Shown piece after piece: positions 26,725 to 33,562 of a stretch of DNA of 37,219 nt (within the stretch, counting starts at the first letter, position 1; every line of letters starts with the position of its first letter). Source of the stretch: CAZBUB01 sp964494985 (GTDB taxonomy: Bacteria > Desulfobacterota > Desulfovibrionia > Desulfovibrionales > Desulfothermaceae); assembly GCA_964494985.1 (NCBI GenBank), contig CAZBUB010000027.1:1-37219 (forward strand), read 5' to 3'. The position numbers and the translations under genes were made by a program. Under the pieces are notes generated by a model that did no database searches, was not told the DNA's origin, and saw only the letters and a list, made by a program, of their open reading frames with translations.

Positions 26725-27480
26725 ATGGTGCTCACAAAAAGGATGCTGCTTTTATTTGTGTTTTGTGCTGGGCTTGTTTTTGCCCCACAGGTCCAGGCAG
26801 GCTTCCAGGATGTGCTCAATTTTGAAGACAATCGCTTTCTGCCTGTGGATAGCCTAGAGTTTATGCATAGTTATCAGTTTTTTTCAGATACAGAGCCAGA
26901 GAAGTTCGAAAGGCACGAGTTTACGTATCAGCTGACTTATGCTGCGGTGGAGAACTTTGAGATGGGGGCTACGATGCCTGTGGTTTTCTTTGAAAATCAG
27001 CAAGAGGAGGGCTTTGGGGATTTAAGCATTTTCCAGCGATACAAGTTTTTGGAGCAGCAGGGCAGGATGCCTGAGCTAAGCGCAGGTCTGGAGCTCATTT
27101 TTCCCACCGGGGATAAGGATTTGGCCCCTGCTGGCTCCAATAAACTGGACGCCAGGCTTTATAGCAGTGTGAGCCAGGAAATGGCCCTGGGCTGGAAGTG
27201 GGTTGCACAACTGGGCTATAGGTTTTATGGAGACAAAGGGGTAGAAGACAGGCTTGAATACAACCTTGGCCTGAACTATACTTGGGGCTCGGAAATGAGG
27301 GCTATTCTGGAGTTTAACGGGCTCAGTGGTGGGGTGCCGGATCAAGACGAGTACTATATTTCCCCTGGAATAAACGTGCGCCTGCGGCAAGGGCTGAGCG
27401 CTGCCTTTTCCATCCCCATGGGGCTGAACAGCGATGCCGCATCCCACAAGGCCCAGGTCCAATTCAGGATGGATTTTTAA
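26725..27480 (+). CDS. Outer-membrane beta-barrel protein
   Basis: 251 residues behind a strong AAGGAGG. A signal peptide is clear (about 1-24: KRMLLLFVFCAGLVFAPQVQA, likely cleaved after QA). The remainder alternates hydrophobic and polar residues in amphipathic strands with many aromatic residues, and it ends in phenylalanine (RMDF), the usual signature for outer-membrane insertion by the Bam machinery. Size suggests 8 to 10 strands. It resembles the broad family of MetA-pathway or transporter-like barrels, but I cannot name a substrate. Confidence 0.78.
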   Translation: MVLTKRMLLLFVFCAGLVFAPQVQAGFQDVLNFEDNRFLPVDSLEFMHSYQFFSDTEPEKFERHEFTYQLTYAAVENFEMGATMPVVFFENQQEEGFGDLSIFQRYKFLEQQGRMPELSAGLELIFPTGDKDLAPAGSNKLDARLYSSVSQEMALGWKWVAQLGYRFYGDKGVEDRLEYNLGLNYTWGSEMRAILEFNGLSGGVPDQDEYYISPGINVRLRQGLSAAFSIPMGLNSDAASHKAQVQFRMDF

Positions 27481-27534
27481 TCTTTTTACGAAGCTGGCTG
27501 GGCTATAAGTGCAGGTTCATACGTAAATCGAACC

Positions 27535-27660
27535 GTAAGGATTCACCAGGTCCGGGAGTTCGGAGCACAGGGCGCAAAATACTTGCTCTGTTGGCCGAAC
27601 CCTCGGACCCTAGTCTTACCAGTTCCCAAATTTCTGGCATAGCAGGTGGTGAATAATTCT
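27535..27660 (+). mobile_element. Degraded, internally deleted copy C of the MITE-like element
   Basis: The left end GTAAGGATTCACCAGGTCC and the right end (GGACC, a 45-bp diverged arm, GGTGAATAA) match copies A and B, and the CGCAAAATACTTGCTCTG block follows the left repeat. The central part of about 130 bp is missing, which brings the GTTCGG and CCGAAC arms close together as a compact hairpin. No 8-bp target duplication is recognisable. It sits between the convergent barrel and RACo-like genes and could now serve as a transcription end structure. Confidence 0.75.
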
Positions 27661-27683
27661 GTATTTTTAAGAATCACGAGGGG

Positions 27684-29786
27684 CTAGTTTGCTATAGCCC
27701 TGTCCAACCTTTGTTTTAGGCTAGGAAAGTCCTGCATCTCGGTGTGGGGCAGGAACAGGGCAGAGGTGAATTCGTCCATAAATGCGTTGTTATCGCTGAA
27801 GTCCACATAGGTCATATTGCTGGAGATCTGCTCGGCTTCTGTCCTGGATTCCTGGCTCAAAAGGCACATGTAGGCCCCAGCCAGGGAGGTGTTGCCCAGG
27901 TACTGGAACTTGTCCCTGTCCAGATCCGGCAGGAGGCCTATGTTCACTGCCTTGTCCACATCCAGATACTCTCCGAAGCCTCCTGCAATTAAGATCCGGT
28001 CCAGATCAGAGAAGCTAAGCCCCACATAGCCCAGCAGGGTTCTGAATCCTGCATACACAGCTCCCTTGCTGCGTAGGAGATTCTGGATGTCGGATTCTGT
28101 AAAAATGATATCCTCGTCCATGCTAGTATTGTGGGCCCATTCCAGGATATAGGCCCTTTCCCCGGTCTGCCGGGTCAGCCTGGGATGTTCTGCAGGCAAC
28201 TGTATTCGGCCGCTTTGGTCTATAACCCCGGCGAGCAGCATCTCGCTCAGGGTGTCTATCATGCCTGTGCCGCAGATGCCCCTGGCAGGCAGCTGGGCTA
28301 TAGTACGTATGCTGGCTTCCTGGCTTTCCGGGTCAATGTCCACTGCTTCGATAGCCCCTTCCTCAGCGCGCATGCCCCAACGTATTCCGCCGCCTTCAAA
28401 AGCAGGCCCTGCTGAGCAGGCAGCAGTCAGCAGCCAGTCCTGGTTGCCCAGTACAATCTCGCCATTGGTGCCTACATCCACGAACAGAGTGATAGGCTCC
28501 TGCTTGTGCAGGCCAGAGTAGAGTATCCCGGAGACAATATCCCCGCCCACATAGCTGGCAGGTCCGGGCAGGATGAAAACCGGGGCCGAAGGGTCTGTCT
28601 TGATTCCGATCTCCCGGGCCTTGAATATGGGAAAATCAGTGGCAGTGGGTATATAAGGAGTTCGCCTCAGGTACCTGGGCTCCAGCTGCAGCAGCAGGTG
28701 GCTCATGGTGGTGTTTCCGGAAACCACCACATTGCCTATGTTCTGCCTTTCCTGCCCGGAGCTGTCCAGGACTTCGTTGATCAGGCCGTTGATGGTGGAG
28801 AGCACCATATTGCCCAGTTTCCGGACCCCGCTTTTTTCCGCGCAGACTATACGGTTGATAATATCGTCTCCGCACGCGGCCTGCTTATTGTGTCCGCCAG
28901 CCCCAGCCAGGACGCGGCCGCTTTGCATGTCCACTAGATACATCATGACCGTGGTGGTGCCCACATCCACTGCCAGGCCCAGGCTAGGATGCTCCTCCTG
29001 GCCGGGCTGCACCTGCAGGACCTCGAAGGAGCACTTCTTCCTGATCACCGAAGCGCTTACAGACCAGTTTTCCTCTCGCAGGGCATTGGCCAGCTGACGC
29101 ACAACCTCCAGGCTGATATTCATGCGCTCTGGATCCACGTTTTGTTTCTTTAGACCTCGCTTGAGCCGGTCCAGGTCGCTGACGTTGTCCTCTGCAGTAG
29201 GCGGAGAAAGCTCCAGGAAGAACTCCTCCCGCATGGGTGAAAGCTGCTGCACGCAACCCAGGAGCTTGGCAGTGGCCTGCTCGCCTATTCCGGCGCAGCG
29301 CAGTCGTCTCTCCAGGGTTTCCTCAGGGATTCTGACTTCCAGGTCTTCATGCACTGTGCTCTGGCAGGCCAGGACATAGCCCTTGGCCTTTTCCGAGTCT
29401 GTAAGCAAGGGAGTGTCCGCGGTCTGGACCCGGCCCTGGCTGATCACCAGCTTGCATTTGCCGCAGGTTCCGGCTCCGTTACAGGACGCATTCAGCTTCA
29501 GCCCAGCATCCAGGGCTGCCTGGAGCAATGTGGTGCCAGCTGGAACATCTATCTGGACGTTGTCTGGAGAGAAGCTTACCTGGTGCCTGTCTGCTTGTGC
29601 TTCCAGCTTGTTTCTGCGTTTCTCATTTTCTCTTTCCTGGTGTATAAACCATATGGGACAGGAGGATCTGAATTTGCAGTAGAGGTTTGGATCCTTGCAG
29701 TGCAGGCAGTCCTGACACATATAGATAGCATGCTTTTGGCATTTGTAGGGAGTGTCTATCTGGGGATGGTTGACGCACTTGCCCAT
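27684..29786 (-). CDS. RACo-like 2Fe-2S ASKHA ATPase (corrinoid protein activator family) with N-terminal B-box-like finger
   Basis: 700 residues. Residues 1-45 hold a cysteine/histidine finger (C4, H7, C15-x2-H, C24-x2-C, C30) of B-box spacing. A plant-type 2Fe-2S ferredoxin domain follows with C102, C108, C111 and C141. After a linker, the RACo middle and C-terminal ASKHA ATPase domains show the phosphate-binding LAVDVGTTTVMMYL, then VVSGNTTMSHLLL and FVDVGTNGEIVLG. RACo proteins use ATP to drive electrons uphill and reactivate Co(II) corrinoids of methyltransferases. No corrinoid protein or methyltransferase is in the window, so the partner must be elsewhere. AAGGAGG precedes the ATG, and a sigma-54 promoter lies just upstream. 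Confidence 0.88.
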   Translation of the reverse strand: MGKCVNHPQIDTPYKCQKHAIYMCQDCLHCKDPNLYCKFRSSCPIWFIHQERENEKRRNKLEAQADRHQVSFSPDNVQIDVPAGTTLLQAALDAGLKLNASCNGAGTCGKCKLVISQGRVQTADTPLLTDSEKAKGYVLACQSTVHEDLEVRIPEETLERRLRCAGIGEQATAKLLGCVQQLSPMREEFFLELSPPTAEDNVSDLDRLKRGLKKQNVDPERMNISLEVVRQLANALREENWSVSASVIRKKCSFEVLQVQPGQEEHPSLGLAVDVGTTTVMMYLVDMQSGRVLAGAGGHNKQAACGDDIINRIVCAEKSGVRKLGNMVLSTINGLINEVLDSSGQERQNIGNVVVSGNTTMSHLLLQLEPRYLRRTPYIPTATDFPIFKAREIGIKTDPSAPVFILPGPASYVGGDIVSGILYSGLHKQEPITLFVDVGTNGEIVLGNQDWLLTAACSAGPAFEGGGIRWGMRAEEGAIEAVDIDPESQEASIRTIAQLPARGICGTGMIDTLSEMLLAGVIDQSGRIQLPAEHPRLTRQTGERAYILEWAHNTSMDEDIIFTESDIQNLLRSKGAVYAGFRTLLGYVGLSFSDLDRILIAGGFGEYLDVDKAVNIGLLPDLDRDKFQYLGNTSLAGAYMCLLSQESRTEAEQISSNMTYVDFSDNNAFMDEFTSALFLPHTEMQDFPSLKQRLDRAIAN

Positions 29787-29837
29787 ATTGTAAACCTCCT
29801 TAGAGATTTTGTGTATTGCATATTCTGGGCAAGTCTG

Positions 29838-29853
29838 TGCACAAGGCGTGCCA
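29838..29853 (-). promoter_or_regulatory. Sigma-54 promoter for the RACo-like gene
   Basis: Read on the minus strand, CTGGCACGCCTTGTGC has a near-consensus -24 element (TGGCACG) and GC after exactly 10 bp (GG-N10-GC). It lies in the 75-bp gap between the sigma-54 activator gene and the RACo-like start, giving a leader of about 40 nt. Confidence 0.75.
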
Positions 29854-29861
29854 GAAGTTTA

Positions 29862-31280
29862 TTATGCGTCGGATTCCGGACTCTGAAGGGGGATATTCCA
29901 TTTTTTCATGTACTTCCAAATAGCTGTCCTGCTTACCCCCAGGTGCCTGGCAGCTTCAGCCTTGTTCCAGCCGCACTCTTTCAGCAGCTGCCACAATCCT
30001 TCTTTGTCCAGACTGCTTGAATTCACTGCACCAGTGGTTTGCCTTTGATTGTGGCTGTGAGGAAAGGTTTGCATATCGTGTTTGCCGGATCTGATCTCCC
30101 TGGGCAAGTCCTCTGGCTTGAGGAAATCCTGTTCGCAGAGGACAAAGGCGTGCTGGATAGCGTTTTCCAGCTCCCGCACATTGCCTGGCCATTCGTAGTC
30201 CATGAGCAGGCGCAGGCCCAGATTCTGGATTCCTTTGATGTGCTTTCCGGTTTGCTGGTTTTGCTGTTGAATAAAGTGGCTGACCAAAAGCGGAATATCC
30301 TCTTTCCTCTGCCTGAGAGGGGGCACCACAATAGGGAAGACGTTGAGTCTGTAGTATAAGTCTTGGCGGAAACTGCCTTGGGAGACCAGTTCTTTGAGGT
30401 CTTGGTTGGAAGCGCTTATGACCCGGATATCTACTTTGCGGGTTCTGGATTCTCCCACCCTCTCGATCTCCCGCTCCTGCAATACCCGCAGGAGCTTAAC
30501 TTGGATAGCGAGGCTCAGCTCTGCTACTTCGTCCAGGAAGATACTTCCTCCGTGGGCTTCCTCGAACCTGCCTCGCCTGTCCTTGTGCGCTCCTGTGAAA
30601 GAGCCTCTGGCGTGTCCGAAAAGTTCGCTTTCCAGCAGGGTCTCAGGCAAAGCAGAGCAATTGACAGTCACAAAGGGCTGGTTGGCCAAATTGCTGTTGT
30701 AATGGATCGCACTGGCTATCAATTCTTTGCCTGTGCCGGATTCTCCCTGGATGAGCACATTGGCCCTGCTGGCAGCAGCAGCCTGCAGGCGATGAAAGAC
30801 CTCCTGCATGGCTCTGCTCTGGCCTATGATATTGTGCAGGCTGTAGTGCCTGGTCAAAAGCAGATTGGCCTCTTCAGCCTTGTGCCTGGCCTTTTCCAGC
30901 TCTGTCATGTCGGTGATGGTCTCCACTATACCGATGATCTGTTCCTGTTCGTCCCTGACTACGCGGGCTTGCTTAATGACAGGCACGTCCCTGCCTTTCC
31001 TGTGCCTTAGTACGCATTCCTTGGGCTCGCTTTGACCGTATTCCAGGATGCCGCAGCTATGAATGTTTTCCGGGCAGAGCTTGCCGAAACATTTGCTAAA
31101 TCCCAATAGGGCGCAGCCTTGGCCCAAGGCCTGGGAGGCAGAATAGCCGCTTATTTTCTCCATGGCTCGGTTCCAGGAGGTGATCCTGCCCTGGGTATCC
31201 ATGGTAAATACTCCCTCAGCCATGGAGTCCATAATCTGATTCAAAAAGCGCACATTCCATACCGCATGCGTAGTGGCCAT
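29862..31280 (-). CDS. PAS-containing sigma-54-dependent transcriptional activator
   Basis: I chose the ATG at 31280, which has AGGAGG just upstream, rather than a longer frame that would run through the operator. The 472 residues comprise a PAS domain (about 10-125) with an unusual cysteine cluster (C56, C64, C69, C76, C89), a sigma-54 AAA+ domain and a Fis-type HTH (about 440-468, NKAEAARHLGVSRTAIWKYM). The AAA+ part has Walker A GESGTGKE at 179, the sigma-54 contact loop GSFTGA at 226-231 and Walker B FLDE near 248. The loop is GSFTGA instead of the usual GAFTGA. The cysteines suggest redox or metal sensing, which is inference. Two sigma-54 promoters flank the gene, so its targets are probably local. 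Confidence 0.93.
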   Translation of the reverse strand: MATTHAVWNVRFLNQIMDSMAEGVFTMDTQGRITSWNRAMEKISGYSASQALGQGCALLGFSKCFGKLCPENIHSCGILEYGQSEPKECVLRHRKGRDVPVIKQARVVRDEQEQIIGIVETITDMTELEKARHKAEEANLLLTRHYSLHNIIGQSRAMQEVFHRLQAAAASRANVLIQGESGTGKELIASAIHYNSNLANQPFVTVNCSALPETLLESELFGHARGSFTGAHKDRRGRFEEAHGGSIFLDEVAELSLAIQVKLLRVLQEREIERVGESRTRKVDIRVISASNQDLKELVSQGSFRQDLYYRLNVFPIVVPPLRQRKEDIPLLVSHFIQQQNQQTGKHIKGIQNLGLRLLMDYEWPGNVRELENAIQHAFVLCEQDFLKPEDLPREIRSGKHDMQTFPHSHNQRQTTGAVNSSSLDKEGLWQLLKECGWNKAEAARHLGVSRTAIWKYMKKWNIPLQSPESDA

Positions 31281-31302
31281 AATTCCTCCTGGAGCATAAA
31301 TG

Positions 31303-31330
31303 AACGTTACGATAACGTTAAGGTAACGTT
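31303..31330. promoter_or_regulatory. Overlapping double palindrome, probable activator binding site (UAS/operator)
   Basis: Three arms, AACGTTA (31303), TAACGTTA (31313) and TAACGTT (31324), are separated by 3-bp spacers. The middle arm is itself palindromic, so two perfect 7-3-7 inverted repeats share it, with half-sites about one helical turn apart. It lies 23 bp upstream of the activator start and about 140 bp upstream of the thioredoxin sigma-54 start site, a normal enhancer distance. Confidence 0.8.
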
Positions 31331-31334
31331 TTGG

Positions 31335-31363
31335 AGAATAAATCATTGTTTTTTTCCTGGCAA
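31335..31363 (-). promoter_or_regulatory. Candidate sigma-70 promoter of the activator gene
   Basis: On the minus strand TTGCCA (31363-31358) and TATTCT (31340-31335) are 17 bp apart. The operator arms lie just downstream, around the start of transcription, which would allow the activator to limit its own synthesis. Confidence 0.5.
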
Positions 31364-31430
31364 GGATGCTGTCTTTTCCCCGCGGTGGGAGGTGCATGGC
31401 ATGTCTAAGCAAGGTCAGGGAACGGCTGAT

Positions 31431-31447
31431 TTGGCACTGGGATTGCT
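31431..31447 (+). promoter_or_regulatory. Sigma-54 promoter for the thioredoxin gene
   Basis: TTGGCACTGGGATTGCT carries TGGCAC at -24 and TTGC at -12 with exact GG-N10-GC spacing. The predicted start near 31457 is about 85 nt before the thioredoxin ATG. Confidence 0.78.
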
Positions 31448-31541
31448 TGCATGGCTTAAGTACAGGGAAGTTTGCCTGTTTGCAACAAGCTGGCGGGCAG
31501 AACCTGTATCAGGGGAAATCTTTTTCCAAGAGGAAAAGCAA

Positions 31542-31874
31542 ATGACAGGTTTGCAGTGCCCAAAGGATTTCGGTTGGCAAAAAAATGGCGGAAAGGAGTG
31601 GACTCTGCTGGAGTTCAAAGCCTCCTGGTGCGCACCCTGCAGGGAACAGTCCCGGATATTACAGGATTTAGCCCAGGATTTCGGGGACTGGGTGAGCTTT
31701 CAAGGGGCGGATATAGAGGTCCACTCTGCCTTGGCCGTTGAGATGGGGGTCCAAAGTGTGCCTACCCTGGTTTTATGCAGGCAGGGCAAGGAGCAGCAGC
31801 GTTTTATCGGCCTGCAGGATAAACAGACCTTGAGCCGCATTTTGCAGGACTGCTTGGATCAGGGGCAGGAATAA
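31542..31874 (+). CDS. Thioredoxin-like protein
   Basis: The ATG at 31542 follows AAGAGGAAA; the frame is open far upstream, but that part contains the sigma-54 promoter and is unlikely to be translated. The 110-residue product has the thioredoxin fold order: LLEFKASWCAPC (redox CAPC rather than CGPC, near residues 29-32), then the VSFQGADIEVH strand, the cis-proline turn QSVPTLVL and a final helix. No signal peptide is visible, so it is cytoplasmic. A CAPC pair should be slightly more oxidising than CGPC. It is the divergent neighbour of the PAS activator, which suggests a redox job tied to that regulon. Confidence 0.88.
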   Translation: MTGLQCPKDFGWQKNGGKEWTLLEFKASWCAPCREQSRILQDLAQDFGDWVSFQGADIEVHSALAVEMGVQSVPTLVLCRQGKEQQRFIGLQDKQTLSRILQDCLDQGQE

Positions 31875-31885
31875 ATCTGGCGCTT

Positions 31886-32478
31886 TCAGGCTGTGATGTA
31901 CAAAAATAAAATATATCCCAGATAACAGGACAAGAGCAAGGCTCCTTCCAGCCTGTTGATCCTGCCTGCAGACCTGAATCCATGGCCCAGGAAGAATAAG
32001 GATCCTGTGAAAAAGGCCATGACAGGAATGTCCCGGTAGAAAAGCTCTGCAGCAGAACCCAGGCCTCTAGGCGGGTCAGGCTTTTGTTTTGGAGCTGGAT
32101 GACTGCCAGGATAGTGGCTGCAAGCAAAAGGGGCAGCTCTTTGCGCAATACTGTAGAGCTGACAGCGATAGGGCTAACCAGGGCGCTCAGGCCGAGAACA
32201 AGTCCAGTGTTGGCGATGTTGGAGCCATAGGCGTTGCCCAGAGCAAGTGCTGAATTGCCCTGCAGAGCGGCTATGGCGGAAACTGTAGCTTCTGGCACAG
32301 AAGTGCCGAAGCCTATCACCAGCATGCCTACCAGCAGGTCGGGCAGCCCCAGGTGTTTGGCTGTGCTTGCAGCCCACAGCACAAAACGATCCGCACTAAA
32401 GAGTAAAAAACCTATTCCGATCGCAAGTCCAAGTGCAGGGATCAGTATTAATAGAAGGTCTTTTTCCAGGCTGCCCAC
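31886..32478 (-). pseudogene. Decayed Ca2+/Na+ antiporter gene (CaCA family) with internal deletion and frameshift
   Basis: The frame starting at GTG 32478 encodes the first alpha-repeat of a YrbG-type antiporter: the IGFGTSVPEA motif, then GNAYGSNIANTGLVLGL and LPLLLAATIL. It leaves the family after TRLEAWVLL near 32070. In another frame the sequence continues as the end of the second repeat (AELFYRDIPVMAFFTG, then INRLEGALLLSCYLGY) to a TGA at 31886. Thus the rest of repeat 1 and most of repeat 2, about 130-160 residues, are missing and the halves are out of frame. A family member would have about 320 residues, so transport activity is not expected. It follows a sensor kinase gene by 13 bp and converges on the thioredoxin gene. 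Confidence 0.8.
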
Positions 32479-32491
32479 TCAGAAAGGGATT

Positions 32492-33529
32492 CTATATCCC
32501 TTGCTCCGGCAGGGTGAAGGAGAATTTGGCCCCTTGATCTACCTCGGCCTGGGCCCAGATTTGGCCTTGGTGTCGTCTGATTATCCTGGCCACTGTGGCC
32601 AGACCTACTCCGCTGCCGGGATAATCACTGGATGTGTGAAGGCGCTGGAAGGCTTGGAAGAGCTTATCTGCGTAAGTCATGTCCAGGCCTACCCCATTGT
32701 CTCGAATAAAGTAGATTGGCTGGGAATCCAGATACTCCAGGCCAAACTCTATCCAGGCTTGTTCTTTATGGGCAGTGAATTTCCAGGCGTTTTCCAGAAT
32801 ATTCTTTAAGGCTATGTATAAAAGGGAAGGATCGCCCCAGGCCTGTAAATCAGGGGTTATGTTTAGCTGGATCTGTCTTTGCGGTTCCCTTTGCCGCAGC
32901 TCTTGGATACACCTTCTAACCAGGGCGCTCAGGTTTACTTTTTGTGGGCTTAGATCTTGCCGGTTTACCTTAGAGAGCAGGAGCAAATCATCAATCAATT
33001 TGCCCATACGCTGGGTGCCAGCCCTGATGCGGTGCAAGTAGTCCTGCCCCTGTTCATCCAAAATTTGGGCGTAATCTTCTAACAGGGCCTGGCTAAAGCC
33101 ATCAATACTGCGCAAAGGCGCCCGCAGGTCATGGGAGACAGAGTAACTAAAGGAATCCAGGTCCTGATTGGCGGCTTCCAGCTCTGCTGTCCTGGCCTGG
33201 ACCCTTTGTTCAAGGTTGGCATTGAGCTGTTGCAGTTCTTTTTCAGCCCTGCTTAGCTCTGTGATTGCTTTTTCCATTCTGGAAAAGTATCTCCGCAAAG
33301 GTATGAACAAAATGACGGAGGTGGCCAGGACAAAGACAAGGCCTTTGTAGGTCTGGACTAGGGCAAAGCCAGCCATTTCCTGGATGACCAGGGCCAGGAG
33401 CCAGTCCGAGAGGAAAATCCATAAAAAGCCCAGCATAGCGTAGATTAAAACGACTTTTAATGGAGGGCTTATAAACTGCTCCAGACTGTGAAGATCACCT
33501 CCATGTTTTTTTGCGTGGTCAGATTGCAT
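32492..33529 (-). CDS. Membrane sensor histidine kinase (phytochrome-type HisKA)
   Basis: 345 residues: two membrane helices (about 25-50 and 54-78) with a very short loop between them, a coiled coil (about 83-122), a dimerisation/phosphoacceptor domain with H133 in YSVSHDLRAPLRSIDGF, and an ATPase domain with NAWKF (N box), FIRDNGVGLD (G1) and GSGVGLATVARII (G2). This HisKA type is common in kinases paired with Rcp1-like response regulators, such as the broken one at 35506-35956. No periplasmic sensor is seen, so the signal is probably membrane- or cytoplasm-derived. Confidence 0.9.
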   Translation of the reverse strand: MQSDHAKKHGGDLHSLEQFISPPLKVVLIYAMLGFLWIFLSDWLLALVIQEMAGFALVQTYKGLVFVLATSVILFIPLRRYFSRMEKAITELSRAEKELQQLNANLEQRVQARTAELEAANQDLDSFSYSVSHDLRAPLRSIDGFSQALLEDYAQILDEQGQDYLHRIRAGTQRMGKLIDDLLLLSKVNRQDLSPQKVNLSALVRRCIQELRQREPQRQIQLNITPDLQAWGDPSLLYIALKNILENAWKFTAHKEQAWIEFGLEYLDSQPIYFIRDNGVGLDMTYADKLFQAFQRLHTSSDYPGSGVGLATVARIIRRHQGQIWAQAEVDQGAKFSFTLPEQGI

Positions 33530-33562
33530 GGTGCGGCAATGCTTGCTCTGCTAGGGGGTTTT

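Noticed and set aside
27744..29097. Several long plus-strand frames opposite the RACo-like gene
   Set aside because: They mirror the codon structure of a strongly supported gene and show no recognisable domains.
31119..31541. A long N-terminal extension of the thioredoxin frame
   Set aside because: It overlaps the activator gene on the other strand, the operator and the sigma-54 promoter; the thioredoxin fold begins right after the ATG at 31542.
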